Program-made: the position numbers and the translations under genes
Source: Amyelois transitella
Taxonomy: Eukaryota; Arthropoda; Insecta; Lepidoptera; Pyralidae
Assembly: GCF_032362555.1 (NCBI RefSeq)
Contig: NC_083507.1
Location: forward strand, 7,629,001 to 7,693,000
DNA length: 64,000 nucleotides
Direction: 5' to 3'
Notes under the pieces: model-generated
What the model was told of the DNA's origin: nothing
The model's input: only the letters and a program-made list of their open reading frames with translations
The model's database searches: none
Shown here: positions 24,610-36,500 of the stretch, one piece after another
How the letters are laid out: each line of letters starts with the position of its first letter
How positions within the stretch are numbered: the stretch's first letter is position 1

Positions 24610-27600
24610 TTATAAACATACGTCAGGCAAACTGTATTCAACCGTTGTATCGCAGTCCAAACTTATGATAGCACTCTTGTGTTTGTATTCCAGAGACATT
24701 TCAAAGGCGTCGCGGTCCTCTGTCAACTTGTCAAAGAAATAACTAGTGTTCGCTTTGCAGTGCACAGAAACATTTGAAATATTCCTGCATAATTTCAAAC
24801 TGTTTCTTTTTATCGGACTTTCTTTTGGCGTCGAAAAATAATTAGCCTCTTTTAATACATTATTTCTTTTCAATTTCTTAGGCGTAGAAAATTTACTTTC
24901 GAATATTAGTTTGACTAAATTGTTGTCCACTTTTGCATTTTTCGTGCAAGGCGGTCTATTGACTATTTTGTCAACTAGATTAGATAAATCGCTATCATCA
25001 ATTTCGTCTCCACTCGCACAGGACATGCTCAATAGGTGTTCGATTTCATTTTTATTCTCCTTGTCCGAAGAACCACCACTATGCAAGAAATAGTTTGGTT
25101 CATTTATAGAAATATTATTCAAGCTGCATCTCAATGAGTGCATTGCCTTTTGGATGGACTTTCGTTTCTTCTTCGCTATAAAACTATCAATAGTCTTTTG
25201 TCTGCCTTTTGTGCTTTTGAATTTCCTTTTCAGTTTATTCACGCAGACGCTAACGTTATTCTTACTGGAATTAATCTCGGTGGTCTTCGCCGTTAAATCT
25301 AAATTCTTCAGGGATCCACTGAGATTGGCAATTTCTACATCAATGAGTTTTTTGACCTTTCTGTTGTATTTTCGCTTAGGTTTCTCGGCGCCATCTTTGT
25401 TCTTTGTGGCTCGCGGTTTCTTTGTTTTCGGCGGCTTTTTTATAGACTCCTCGTAGGCTTCAACAAGTTCAGGGTAATATTGTCGCATTAAATCCTGCCG
25501 CTCCGTCGTCGTCCAAGGTTTAGAATGGTCTTCGTCTTCTGTAACAATTTTTAAATACACGATGTTGAAACTAAAGCTAAACATAGATATTAAACTTAAA
25601 CCAACAAAGATAAAAATAGAAAACTAATAACAAGCTTTAGCTTTCGACGTTGTACGTGCAAAATCGCGGGAAATTTTGGCATAACCTTTTTTTGGGTACT
25701 CGCCTACACTACGAAAAGAACATAACACAATGCAACACACGATTTGTGTCTTTTGAATCACCCAGTAAAGAATTTTATACTAATTTTTATACCCATTGAT
25801 TAACGACATTTTCTCAATATTCAAAAATTTAAAAACGCTCACTTATGCCCGAATATTTAATTATAGAAGTCGATTCCTATCTCGCCTAAGGAAAACGACG
25901 ACAGGCATTCACGCGAACTTAACTTGTACAAACATTTGCTCCGATTTCCGTGTAAATATTAAATATTAGTTCAACACTTTCAATAATAAATCGCTGCAAT
26001 ATTAATAACAAGGAACATTTATCGAATCTGCGATGTTGACGCATAAGGCCACGAATACATTAGATGGCGTTGAGCGATTTGAAGACAGACATATACTTTC
26101 ACATTTAAAAAAATTAATAGAAAACAGGAAGTAAAAAAGAGTTCTATCTCATCTTCCAATGCAATCTGTACGTTCCTAGCTGCTAAGCTTCGAAGTTCAA
26201 AAAAATTCTCTACCACTTTCGAGTCTTCATTGACATATCCCTGGGGTAGTTCGTTAAAATGATTTCCCATCGATTCCAAAAAAAAGTGATGTGTGAATGA
26301 TAAATGATAATTAAACACAATTATGGTTATTAATGACGATCACGCTGTATAGTTTTTTTTTAAAGTGAATACTGTTTTCTAAAGACAATAATACAATATT
26401 TAACCAAACCAATTAAGAAAAGTTGTTATAGACACTCATTTCCACTGAAATCTCGCCACCGCACGCATAATGCACACACCCTTACACCAACAACGCTTCA
26501 AACTTGGCGCTCACCTCCAAAGAGTTCGTCCGGAATCAACGCTTCGTACTGGCCGTCGATATCGCCCCAAACCACTTCGAAACTCGGCACACCTATAATT
26601 AGAACCCGACGGAATCAATTGTGTCACTCGATAGTCGGGCGAATTGTACAGACAGACAATTCCTTGGGTGTCATGTTAATCTTCAAATTATTAATTATGT
26701 AACTTGTCGGTTTGTCGTGAGAATTTATCCTACTAATATTGTAAAAGCGAAAGTTTGTAAGGATGTGTGAATGTTTATATACTTGTTACTTTCACACAAA
26801 AATACTGAACGGAAATGAAACTTTGCAGTAATATAGCTGAGACATTGGGAAACATAGTAATAAGTAATTCCAATTCAGCCACGCGCACTAAGTCACGGGT
26901 ATCATCTAGTAGATAATATATAAACAAAAGGGCAACGATAGCTAACAAATATTTACCCCTAGGGTTTCGTTTCTTTTTTATCACTAACGGCTTGATAGTT
27001 CGATTTGGGACGTTATCCTGAAGATGCCATTTCGTCAACACAGGCATATACTTCTCTACACAGTATTTTTCCGACCAATCCAACTTTCTGGACATCAGTT
27101 TCTACAATTAAAAAAAAACTACAATAAATATTACATGTTATATAATTGTTGATCCCAAAAATGTACAGTCAACGGCATAAAAACATTTTTCAGCGGCTGA
27201 CTGTACAATTATACATCTTCATCCCAGCTGTGTGAGATACACAGCCGGTAACCACACGGCACCAATCGTTCACTTATCTAATTAAATAAAAAAAAAATCT
27301 AGTCATAACGTGATCATCAAACAAAATTAGCGACGAAAACCCACATCACTGCACTACTCACCACAAATTGAATCAGACTGGGCACGGGGTATTTCAAACT
27401 GTCGAGATCAATTCTCTCTGGGGTCGCGTTCAGAAATTCCTTCATAACTTTCGGCTCCGGAAAAGGCACGCCGCAGGAGAGGGCCCTGTTGCGAAGTGAC
27501 AGCTCACGCTTGACTTCAGACACTTTTGATCTGAAACGATTACCACTAGAGAACCAAGTGCCAGATTAAAATTAATTACTTTTGTTTATTGCGTACTTTA

Positions 27601-30600
27601 AAGAGAATTACTCGAATTATGACTTTCATAAGGTCACGCTATTAAAAATGTAACAAATATACTATTTCATACTTACATATTTACAAGGAAAAAAAATATC
27701 CGAAGAGTGCAGTACAGAAATGAATGGGTCTTATTTTGCCTTCAGATCTTACGTTCTAATTTTTTTTAACAAAACCGACTGACCTGAGACGGAGATGTAA
27801 CCGGAACTTACACCGGGGAGGATATTGACTTTTATCAATATCAGTTAACAACAGTAGTGAAGAAATAAATACATACATCATGCTCTTATTCATAAACCTG
27901 ACATCACTTTGTTGAGAAGTTGTCCAAAAAGGTATCTTTAAATGTGCTGTTGCAGTCAATACACAATTATTAATTATTCATGTACATATATGTGCCGTGT
28001 GGTTCCCGGGTGCCGTGTGGTTCCCGGCACCAATACAAAAAAGAATAGGACCACTCCATCTCTTTCCCATGGATGTCGTAAAAGGCGACTAAAGGATAGG
28101 CTTACAAACTTGGGATTCTTTTTTAGACGATGGGCTAGCAACCTGTCACTAGTTGAATCTCAATTCTATCGTTAAGCCAAATAGCTGAACGTGGCCATTC
28201 AGTCTTTTCAAGACTGTTGGCTCTGTCTACCCCGCAAGGGATATAGACGTGACCATATGTATGTTTGTATGTATGTGTATTCATGTATATGCGAAATATC
28301 GTTAATATTGTTGAGAAGATAACTCATTGCAGGAAGTATAGTTATTAAAGTTATTTATTCCTACAGAAGAAAGAAAGAGAAAAGAGGAGAGAAATAATCA
28401 GTTAAAAATCACTATATTATTAACATAAAAATTAAGAACCTTTAACAATAAAAAATTATTTTTGACATCTCTCCAATAAACAACATCATGGCAACCGTTG
28501 CTATGGCGTATACTAAGAAGGTTGCCTACACTCATGAAGGGGTAACGTGTTTTTCAAAAACCATATTTTTCCTTACTTGTGTCCTAAGTCGCTGCATCCG
28601 CGATGTGTCGCACAGACCGGGCAGCCATTTTTCAAATGTGCCCTTCCCACGTGTCCGCACCGGTCGCAGCGGCCCGGCGCCGACACGAAGCGGGTCTGCT
28701 CCTCGTAGTGCTCGGGATCGCTCACCCAGGAAAGTAACCTATATTATAATTAAATTACTCGTCTTTATACCTCATCTTTGAATGTCTCCAGGTACCATAG
28801 CATGGATACCGTTCAATATTTTTCTATTGGCTGGTTTAAATGATGATATGCAGTGCTCTGGATCGCTCATCCAAGTGAGTATTATATACGTATTCAAATT
28901 CAATCTCATCATTTGATGTGTCCAACATATGTTTGGATGCTTTTCAATATGTTTCTATTAGCTGGTATTTTGGGCTAGCAACCTGTCACTATGAATCTGA
29001 ATGTGTGAATCAAACCTTTGAGTCTTTTGATGGCTATTGGCTCTGTCTACCCCGCAAGGGACATTAGACATGATATGTCATATATATATATGGTATTTTA
29101 AACGGGTCCGGTCGATGTGGCCGCACTTGTCGCAACGACCGGGAGCGAACACGAAGCTAGCTTTCCTTTTGTTTTGAAAATATATCATACTGGTAATTTG
29201 CACTTACTGTAGATTCTCACTAACTGTTTTTATAATCGATTTATCATACTGAACCGAAATAGGAACCTGGGAATTACTTCTCCATCGGGTACAGTGTGTA
29301 GGAACGAAACAACAGTTGTTATGGATGAGCCACATGCGCCAACGCCATAATCGCAGCCACAAAGGATCGCCAAAGCCACCATCTTGTTCCGTCCAAAACC
29401 TGCCAACAAAGGTATTTGAAAACCTTATGTTTTATTATTTTATTGAATGGTATCAAAATCTCTATAAACCATACATAGATGTATAAACTAAAATTTATAG
29501 AGCAATCTTTACAAAATGGTGCGCCAAGTTTGATCATTTTAAATTCTACAAAATTATCATATAAACATACATATAATCACGTCTATATCCTTTGTGAGTG
29601 TAGCTGTTTGGCTTAATAGAATTGAGATTCAAAAAGTGACAGGTTGCTAGCCCATCGCCTAAAAGAAGAATCCCAAGTTTATGAGCCTATCACTTAGTCG
29701 CATTTTACGACATCCATGTGAACAAGGTGAAGTGGTCCTATTCATTTTTTTTATTGGTGCCGGGAACCACACGGCATCTTTCATAAATTTTCGTGAAGTA
29801 TATATAAGTATGAAAAAATAATAGCAATAAACATACTCATGCTTCTTAATATCAAGCAATTAAGAAAGGACCAGCTTATAAACAATCTCTGCAAACCAAC
29901 TTCTAAAAAAGGCCTTGTAGTGCTTTAAATATCTAAAACATTTAAAGCTGTACAGGGACTTTTCACTCCACAATTGTATGATAGATCCATATTAATTCTC
30001 TGCGATCACAAACCATTGCTGCGGAACATGAGGTCGGCATCGTAGCAGTCCACAGAGCCCTGCATGGCGCCACCACCAGCCGAGCTTGAAACGCTAAAAT
30101 TGCGGTACACTCGCCGCGCGCCGTATGCGAAGCAATCCGAGTCTTGGGACACTACTGCGTCAACCAGCTGTTCGATTTTACAAGATTTTCATAATGAAAT
30201 AAACCTTAAGTAAAGTTCTGAGGTATATACATAAATAAAGTCACGTGCATTTCATGGAGCGAAGGATGAGACTAAATTAGCTATTAGGCAGATGTTCATT
30301 AGACGTTTCTTATTGGGAGGGAATCTGTCTTTTGGTTTTTTTGTAAATATGGTTGTGGGTTAAGGATAAAATAAACTTATTTAATTCTAAAAGAATGTAA
30401 TGAAAATCTTTGAAAGAACTATTACAATGATTTTAAAAACAGTTAGTGACATAGAGAAATATCACCAGTTATACTTACATATTTGGTATTGTTGTTGTAT
30501 TATAGGTAACCACACTAAATACAGAGGTGATATGCTGATAGAAAAGGCCCAATGTACTAACAATGACTGTTAAATACTATTTAATTTTTACAAAAATTTG

Positions 30601-32082
30601 ATATAATTTTAAATTAAATACCTGCACCTTGAGAGTTCAGCTGTGCACATGTGGCTTCTGCTTCTCCTCTCCCTTTGACACATCTGATTCCCATATGTTT
30701 CAGGAGGGTTTCACACTGTAACACAAGTGATGTTCCTTTAGTAACAGTAAGTGAAAAAACTATTTATCAGGGTTAGTAAGCAAATATTATCTACGACAAA
30801 TTAAAATAAGAATCTCCCATTTCTTAACAAATAAAACAGAAATGTTTATTCCAAAAAAAAAATTTTTTGTTGTTATTTGTTGTTAATAGTCTGCTTGTAA
30901 TCAATAGCATGATGATGCCACACATGTAGTTGAATATACAAACTAAGATAAAGCACAGTGAAATAAGTAGTATATTACATACAGTGCTGTCTTTGGCATA
31001 TAAAATTCCAAATAGACAAAAATATTATGTGCAATAATTTTATAGAGAAATTAATAAATACTAACCACATTGAAGTTTTTATAAAGATTTAAAATTAATT
31101 ATTCTTACTTCTTTAAGAACTCCTTTAAATCGTTTTCTTCCCACATCAGGACGTTTAGTAGATGCAGTATCTGACTTAGGAGCAGCTCCCTTAAACTGAA
31201 TAGCATTACGTGCTGCCATCACATCTCTTTTCAATTCTGGAGCATCACCTTCCAGTACAAATATTGGGTTTATATCAGCCAGTATTAAGTAAACTGTTCT
31301 GAAGAATAGATTTCTGAAAATATATTATATTTGTACAGTTTCAATAAAAATTATTGTCAAATATTAATATAAAAATTTGAATTGAAGATAATTTCAATAA
31401 TTGCTAGTCTATTAGTGGTCAAATGGTTAAGGTGCATGATGCACAGGGAGGCACAGGTTTACATCCTACTGTGGCCATGGCCATGTACCAAAATTCTTTT
31501 CTGAGTTTAATTGCTAACTGATGCTCTTAAGCGAAGGGACTTATATACATTCAGACAACTGAATGTATACAACAGTGACCCAAGATAGTCATGTAACTGT
31601 AGTCACTTTATGAAAAACCTGACTTTCCAGGAGCGTGATCATAGATAGGCACACTCCGAGCTCCTTTCCAGAGACGAGAGTGCAATTAAGACTAACACCA
31701 GGAACCAGGAGTACCAGAAGGAAGAAAAATGTAATTAAACAAGTTCAGGGTAAGACTGTTAAATTAGAAAAACGTGTGCTATACACAACGAAAAATAAAA
31801 TGAGACACTAACCTGAGGTAAAGTTTTGGTTGAATGTAATAATCTGTAACATTTTGGCTATCACAAACCCACCCAGATAAGTCTACTGCAATTGTTTCAC
31901 CTCGAATCTGAAATCAACAATGCCGTCTAATTAAAAAAAATTTAGTAAGGAGGCATCGCACCTTGCTTTGGTTGAATGAATTGAAAGGCGGAAGCTTCTA
32001 AGAAATTATCACTAGATACCTCATGAAGAGATTTCTTTTCGCTGTAAGGCGATAAAACAGTCCACAGGCCTTTAATACCCAT
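24610..32082 (-). CDS. Gen: Gen, XPG/FEN-family Holliday junction 5' flap endonuclease (11 coding exons)
   Basis: Nuclease of the GEN1/Yen1 group that cuts Holliday junctions and 5' flaps. Coding exons on the minus strand: 32082-32020, 31907-31813, 31313-31109, 30715-30626, 30167-30014, 29399-29278, 28738-28577, 27530-27362, 27101-26957, 26592-26515, 25538-24610 (about 736 aa). Start: an open frame runs further upstream, but MGIKGLW at 32082 is chosen because the family needs Gly2 at the mature N-terminus. Core acids are visible: D30 (AVDLSGW), E74 (FVLEG), E139 and E141 (GEAEA), D160 and D162 (SQDSD), and D219 in the helix-two-turn-helix start GCDYG. Exon 7 holds a CxxC...CxxC zinc-type module after the nuclease core. 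Exon 10 (VPSFEVVWGDIDG) matches the chromodomain-like part of GEN1. Exon 11 is a basic, low-complexity tail. Splice phases agree everywhere except exon 4/5, which needs a GC donor, and exon 6/7, which is unresolved by one base. Homology is by recall of human and fly GEN. Confidence 0.9.
26690..26860 (+). repeat. RTE-like remnant in Gen intron 9
   Basis: Contains cctactaatattgtaaaagc and gaaagtttgtaaggatgtg, a common terminal block of RTE-type elements in Lepidoptera (recall). A weaker copy lies near 37520-37560. Confidence 0.5.
27162..27207. repeat. Small inverted repeat with tgtacagtca ends, Gen intron 8
   Basis: TGTACAGTCA at 27162-27171 is mirrored by TGACTGTACA at 27198-27207 around a 26-base centre. 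It may be a tiny MITE or a hairpin. Confidence 0.7.
28000..28285 (+). mobile_element. Abundant interspersed element (ccgcaaggg family), best full-length copy
   Basis: From tgccgtgtggttcccgg, duplicated in tandem at the very start, to ccccgcaagggatatagacg and a TATG/TTTG microsatellite tail. It lies in Gen intron 7, on the strand opposite to the gene. This is the clearest reference copy for the family in the window. Confidence 0.88.
28845..28880 (-). pseudogene. Decayed duplicate of the start of Gen exon 7
   Basis: Reads WMSDPEH on the minus strand against WVSDPEH in the true exon at 28738-28577. The match continues upstream of the exon into non-coding sequence: 28880-28970 resembles 28740-28831, including the shared tail tttctattrgctggt. 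The acceptor site of the true exon is lost, so this cannot act as an exon. Confidence 0.7.
28970..29080 (+). mobile_element. 3' half of the ccgcaaggg element in Gen intron 6
   Basis: Contains gggctagcaacctgtcacta and ggctctgtctaccccgcaag. It sits between the two decayed exon 7 fragments. Confidence 0.75.
29095..29160 (-). pseudogene. Decayed duplicate of the middle of Gen exon 7
   Basis: Reads FVFAPGRCDKCGHIDRTRLK on the minus strand, against FVSAPGRCDRCGHVGRAHLK in exon 7. The first half of the exon and its acceptor are missing, and on the downstream side the match stops at a repeat fragment (28970-29080). It keeps one CxxC pair but is followed by stops. It lies in the intron between exons 6 and 7. 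Confidence 0.75.
29560..29785 (-). mobile_element. ccgcaaggg element in Gen intron 5
   Basis: Reverse copy with gacaggttgctagcccatcg, ttttacgacatccatg and an end ggtgccgggaaccacacgg. It lies in the same orientation as Gen. Confidence 0.78.
31405..31735 (+). mobile_element. tRNA-headed SINE-like repeat inside a Gen intron
   Basis: Starts with an A-box-like gtggtcaaatggttaagg and a B-box-like aggtttacatcc, then a 200-base body ending in an A- and G-rich aggaagaagaaaaatg. The body end resembles 3521-3600 (ctctccagaatggtgagg... aggaagaagaaaac), an older copy. It lies between Gen exons 2 and 3, opposite to the gene. Confidence 0.6.
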
Positions 32083-33599
32083 AGTGGTCGATACCAGAGG
32101 CACGAATGACTGCTTGCTAACAAACGCAATAACAATAAGAATAACACTAACAAAAGGATTCAAATACTTTATATACTCTTAAGTTTGATTCAAATTAGGT
32201 GTTTGTTTGTTGGTTTTGTTCAATTGAATTACAGGTTGAATGCATATTTGATCTTTTCTATGAATTTGAATTGAAATCCTTTCGGCATTTCAAATTTTGA
32301 ATCAGTTTTAAATTTTGATTTGATATTTTCACGTTGACAATGTCAATGCTGTCAATGTCTTCCTTTTTTTTATTCGAAAGTTAGAAAACAATACTCGCAA
32401 ATGTAGCATGGCCATGTATTCTTGGACTACAAGTAGTTTCTAAAACTACAAAAAAGTGCTTGCCAACTAAGACATTTTATCCTTAAAATTAGAGGTATTT
32501 GTATTAAAGACCAGTCAAATTATTATTTCGGTTGATGCACAGATCCTGTTTGAAAATAGCGCCTGTGGTGATATGCAACCTCCACACTAGTTTTGACCCC
32601 TTTTCGTCTATATTTCATTTATATTACATACTCAAGTCATACTCTACAATTTTATTGAATAAAGCCATATTTACTGCGAAATGTTTAGTTATTCTACAGT
32701 GCCCACTTACACGACATTTGTTTTGTTTTCCGTTGAGACCGTGTTATATTTTGTCTTGTTTTAAGGGTGCCAATTTTTGTGACATTGTACATTCAGAAAT
32801 AAATGATCGAAGCGAATATTTTTCGGGTATAAAATTTTATTTCTTGCAATATCGAAAATATAGCAGATGTTTATAGTTTTGTTGTCTTTATACCCGGCAG
32901 ACCCCCATCACTCTTTTTCCCTTTCTGCTTTACTGGGGCATACTTTTTAAGGCGACAGAAATAATTAAAAATAGGGAAATAACAGAAATACGGGATTATC
33001 TTTCCACTGTCAAATAGGAATAAAAAAATTAAAAAAAAATTAATCCCGACTTTGCCGAAGTAGATTAAAATAAAAACATCTTTTTATTCCGACCTCATTC
33101 CCAATCCCAACAAGGTTGCCAAATATTTTTTTAAATAATTGGGTAGCCTTTTTAATGAGTAAAGGTGTTGGTAACACTTAGTTATCATATGTGTCACTGC
33201 ATGTCACGCTAACAAAGCAAGTAAAATGATAACATTCTTGATAATGTTTTGCTTTTCTACGGAATCATAGTTAAATAAAATATATTGTACATATGCTTTG
33301 TTTATTTCGGATTAGTACGAACCCCCTGTAGTATCATAATAATTTTTTTAACTTCTTTCCCTAAGCTATTCAAATTTATTGTCTTTTTGAAAAACTTTAT
33401 TTAGTAGGTATAATGAGTTAACAGATATTAATGATATTCTTGAACTGTTATCGGCGTTACCGCACTATCACACAATTGTTTGTTACCGAGGGGCCGGCCT
33501 ACACGAGCGTAATCAACAAACAACGCCGTTTGTCTTGATAAGAACAAATACCTAAATAACAGTATTATTTAATTCCCCAGTTGACGCAATTCTATCATC
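32083..33599. promoter_or_regulatory. Divergent intergenic interval between Gen and Mccc1
   Basis: About 1.5 kb separates the two divergent start codons and must hold both promoters and 5' leaders. It is AT-rich and has no CpG island. A 114-codon open frame at 32532-32876 has no recognisable protein features and is probably chance. I could not place either transcription start. Confidence 0.5.
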
Positions 33600-36500
33600 A
33601 TGTCTTATTTGAGGCAGATGAATAAAATCTAGTAAGGTCATTTTTTCGTGTAATAATATGTAAAACAGATGCCTACACAGTAAATGTAACAGTATTTTAT
33701 ACTTAAGTTAATTTTATACCTTTTTGTTTAATTCCAGCACCATTCTTAAGCTCCAATATACAGTAAGGTTCAACCATGCTCAACTTAAAGAAGTTACAAG
33801 ACAGAACATCAACAAAATTCTTATTGCTAATCGAGGAGAGATAGCATGCAGAGTGATACGCACGGCCCGGAAACTGGGCATCAGAACCGTAGCCGTGTAT
33901 TCTGATGCTGACAAATATGCTATGCATGTGGAAATGGTAATTCATAAATTTATTTCCTACTTTAAGATGCTAAAACATGATGCTTACCATGGCTGTCAGC
34001 CTATTCAAGACTGTTGGCTCTGTCTACCCCGCAAGGGATATAGACGTGATTGTATGTATGTAGGTATGTATGTTAAGATGCTAAATTAGCAAAGCTGTGG
34101 TCTATAATTTTTGTTTTATTTTTATAAGTAGTCAACTTTACTTCTGAAAAACTAATGGCAATGTTATTGTGAAAGGATTTTAGAGGTCACAAATTTGTAA
34201 AATTATAATTTTTTTAATGCTGGCATATATTTTTTAGGCAGATGAAGCTTATCACATTGGACCTGCAGCTTCATCTCAAAGCTACCTGAATGCTGGCAAA
34301 ATATTAGAGGTAGCAAAAAAGTCCAACAGTCAAGCCATTCATCCAGGCTATGGATTCCTTTCTGAAAATGTAGAATTCTGTGAGAAATGTGCCAATGAAG
34401 GAATTATTTTTATTGGACCTCCACCAAAAGCAATAAGAGATATGGGCATAAAAAGGTAAGGGGTGGTTTTTATTCATCTAAACATTGCATGACAGTCAAG
34501 CTTGTTTAAAAAAAAAAGGATTGGTAAGAAAGTATGTACCTATAAATAGAGGTAGAGTAGAAAAGTGTGTATATGTTTCTTGTTATATCAACAAATAAAT
34601 ACCAATCTTAAAGTTTTATCCTTTATGTTTTTAGTACATCAAAAGCAATAATGTCAAGTGCTGGAGTGCCAATTGTAAGAGGGTACCATGGTGAAGACCA
34701 GAGTGTTGAGAGGTTGCAGTCTGAAGCCCAGAAAGTTGGCTTCCCACTTATGATCAAGGCTGTGCGAGGAGGTGGTGGAAAGGTAAGCAAGTTCTATTTA
34801 TTAATTCTTTATATATACATACATACATATAATCAGCTGAATATAGAACCATGGTACAATTAGGGTTAGGATTTCTTTTCCGCATAGTCTACAGAATATG
34901 TGTTATGTTATCATAAAAAATCACAGCGATAGGTACCTGCTATTTGATACAGATATTTGAGTTGCTTATATAAAAAACCTGACTCACCCAATCCTGGATC
35001 ATGGTCAAGGGTGAATACTCATTCACACAATAACAACTTCATTCCTTTTTGCTTGAATTCCAGGGTATGAGAATAGCCATGACAAAAGCAGATTTCTTGC
35101 CACAATTAGAGTCAGCTAAAAGGGAATCAATGAAATCATTTGGAGATGATAATATGCTGCTGGAACAATACATAACTGATCCAAGGCATGTGGAAGTACA
35201 GGTATAATAATTTTATTATGTACATGTTTCTAAAAAGAACCAATCAAGAGATAATCAATGATAGTAATAGGCAGATAGTTCTACTCGTAAATAATGCAAA
35301 AACGCTTAAAATCATTTAAATCACTTTTATCTTAAGTTAACCTTGCTTAGGGTCAGGTCAAAAGTACCCGAAACCGCCGAGCTTGTATGAAGAGAGTTAT
35401 GAATGTGGACGAAGCGAAAGAAGTATGCAGAGATCGTGGCAAGTGAAAAGAGGTAGTCTCTGCCTACCCCTCCGGGAAAGAGGCGTGATTTTATGTATGT
35501 ATGTATGTATGTTAACCTTGCTTTAGTGACCACTCCATGTCTTTCACACTCCATGACTAAGGAAAATGCTTATAAATTTAGGATTCTTGTTGGCGATGGG
35601 CCATAAAGCTTAATGTGGCTTTTTAGTCTTTTCAAGACTGTTGGCTCTGTTTACTCCGCAAAGGATATACCTAGACGTGACCTTATGTATGTATGTTAAC
35701 CTTTATAATAGCTATGTAAGCAACAGTTGGGAATGCAAGTAGGAAAATAGGAATATGATGAGCGAAAGGTTTAGTTTAAGTTTTAGGTTTAGTTTTCATT
35801 AAGTGTGAAGTCGCCATTATAAATTGTCCAAATAAATTTCAGTAAAATCCTAACTCGGAACCAAAAACCCTTATCTGATTTATACCTCTTCTACCTTTGA
35901 CATTTAACCGGGTCTACATATTTTCCAGGTATTTGCTGACATGCATGGCAATGTAGTTCACCTTTTCGAGAGGGACTGTTCAGTTCAAAGACGTCACCAA
36001 AAGATCATAGAAGAGGCACCTGCTGTAAGTTTTTCATAAATACTTTATTTTAATACTGGCGTTTATTTCTGGTCTCGGAAAAACATTCGAGATTTCCTCT
36101 TAACGCGGTATTCTCTCCTGGATATGGATCTGTATACTGTTGTACTACTACTAGTACTAACATCAATGCACGAATGTAATCATTGTATAGATTTGCTAAA
36201 AGTTATTAAAAACTTTTGCAAATCTCCATAGGATTTAAGTTAGGTTAAAGCTAGTTCACATCCACCGAGCCCAAACAAAAAGAGCAAACCTAAAAAGTCC
36301 CAGCTTAACTCGTCAAACACGATATATGTGGTAATGGGCTTATAAATTGAGGATGCCGAAGACCAGGCTAAAATGAAGAGAAAGTCTTTTAAAGAACTCG
36401 AAACACGCAAAAACGGGACACAAAGAGATACATCAGTTAAGGACTGAATTTTCAAATTAAAAATTCAAACTCAAAACATTTATTCATAAATTTAAATCAT

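Noticed and set aside
26019-26318. 99-codon minus-strand frame in Gen intron 10
   Set aside because: Lies between two exons that already join in phase, and no homologue is recognised.
32532-32876. 114-codon open frame between Gen and Mccc1
   Set aside because: No domain, no splice sites of note and AT-driven composition; likely chance.
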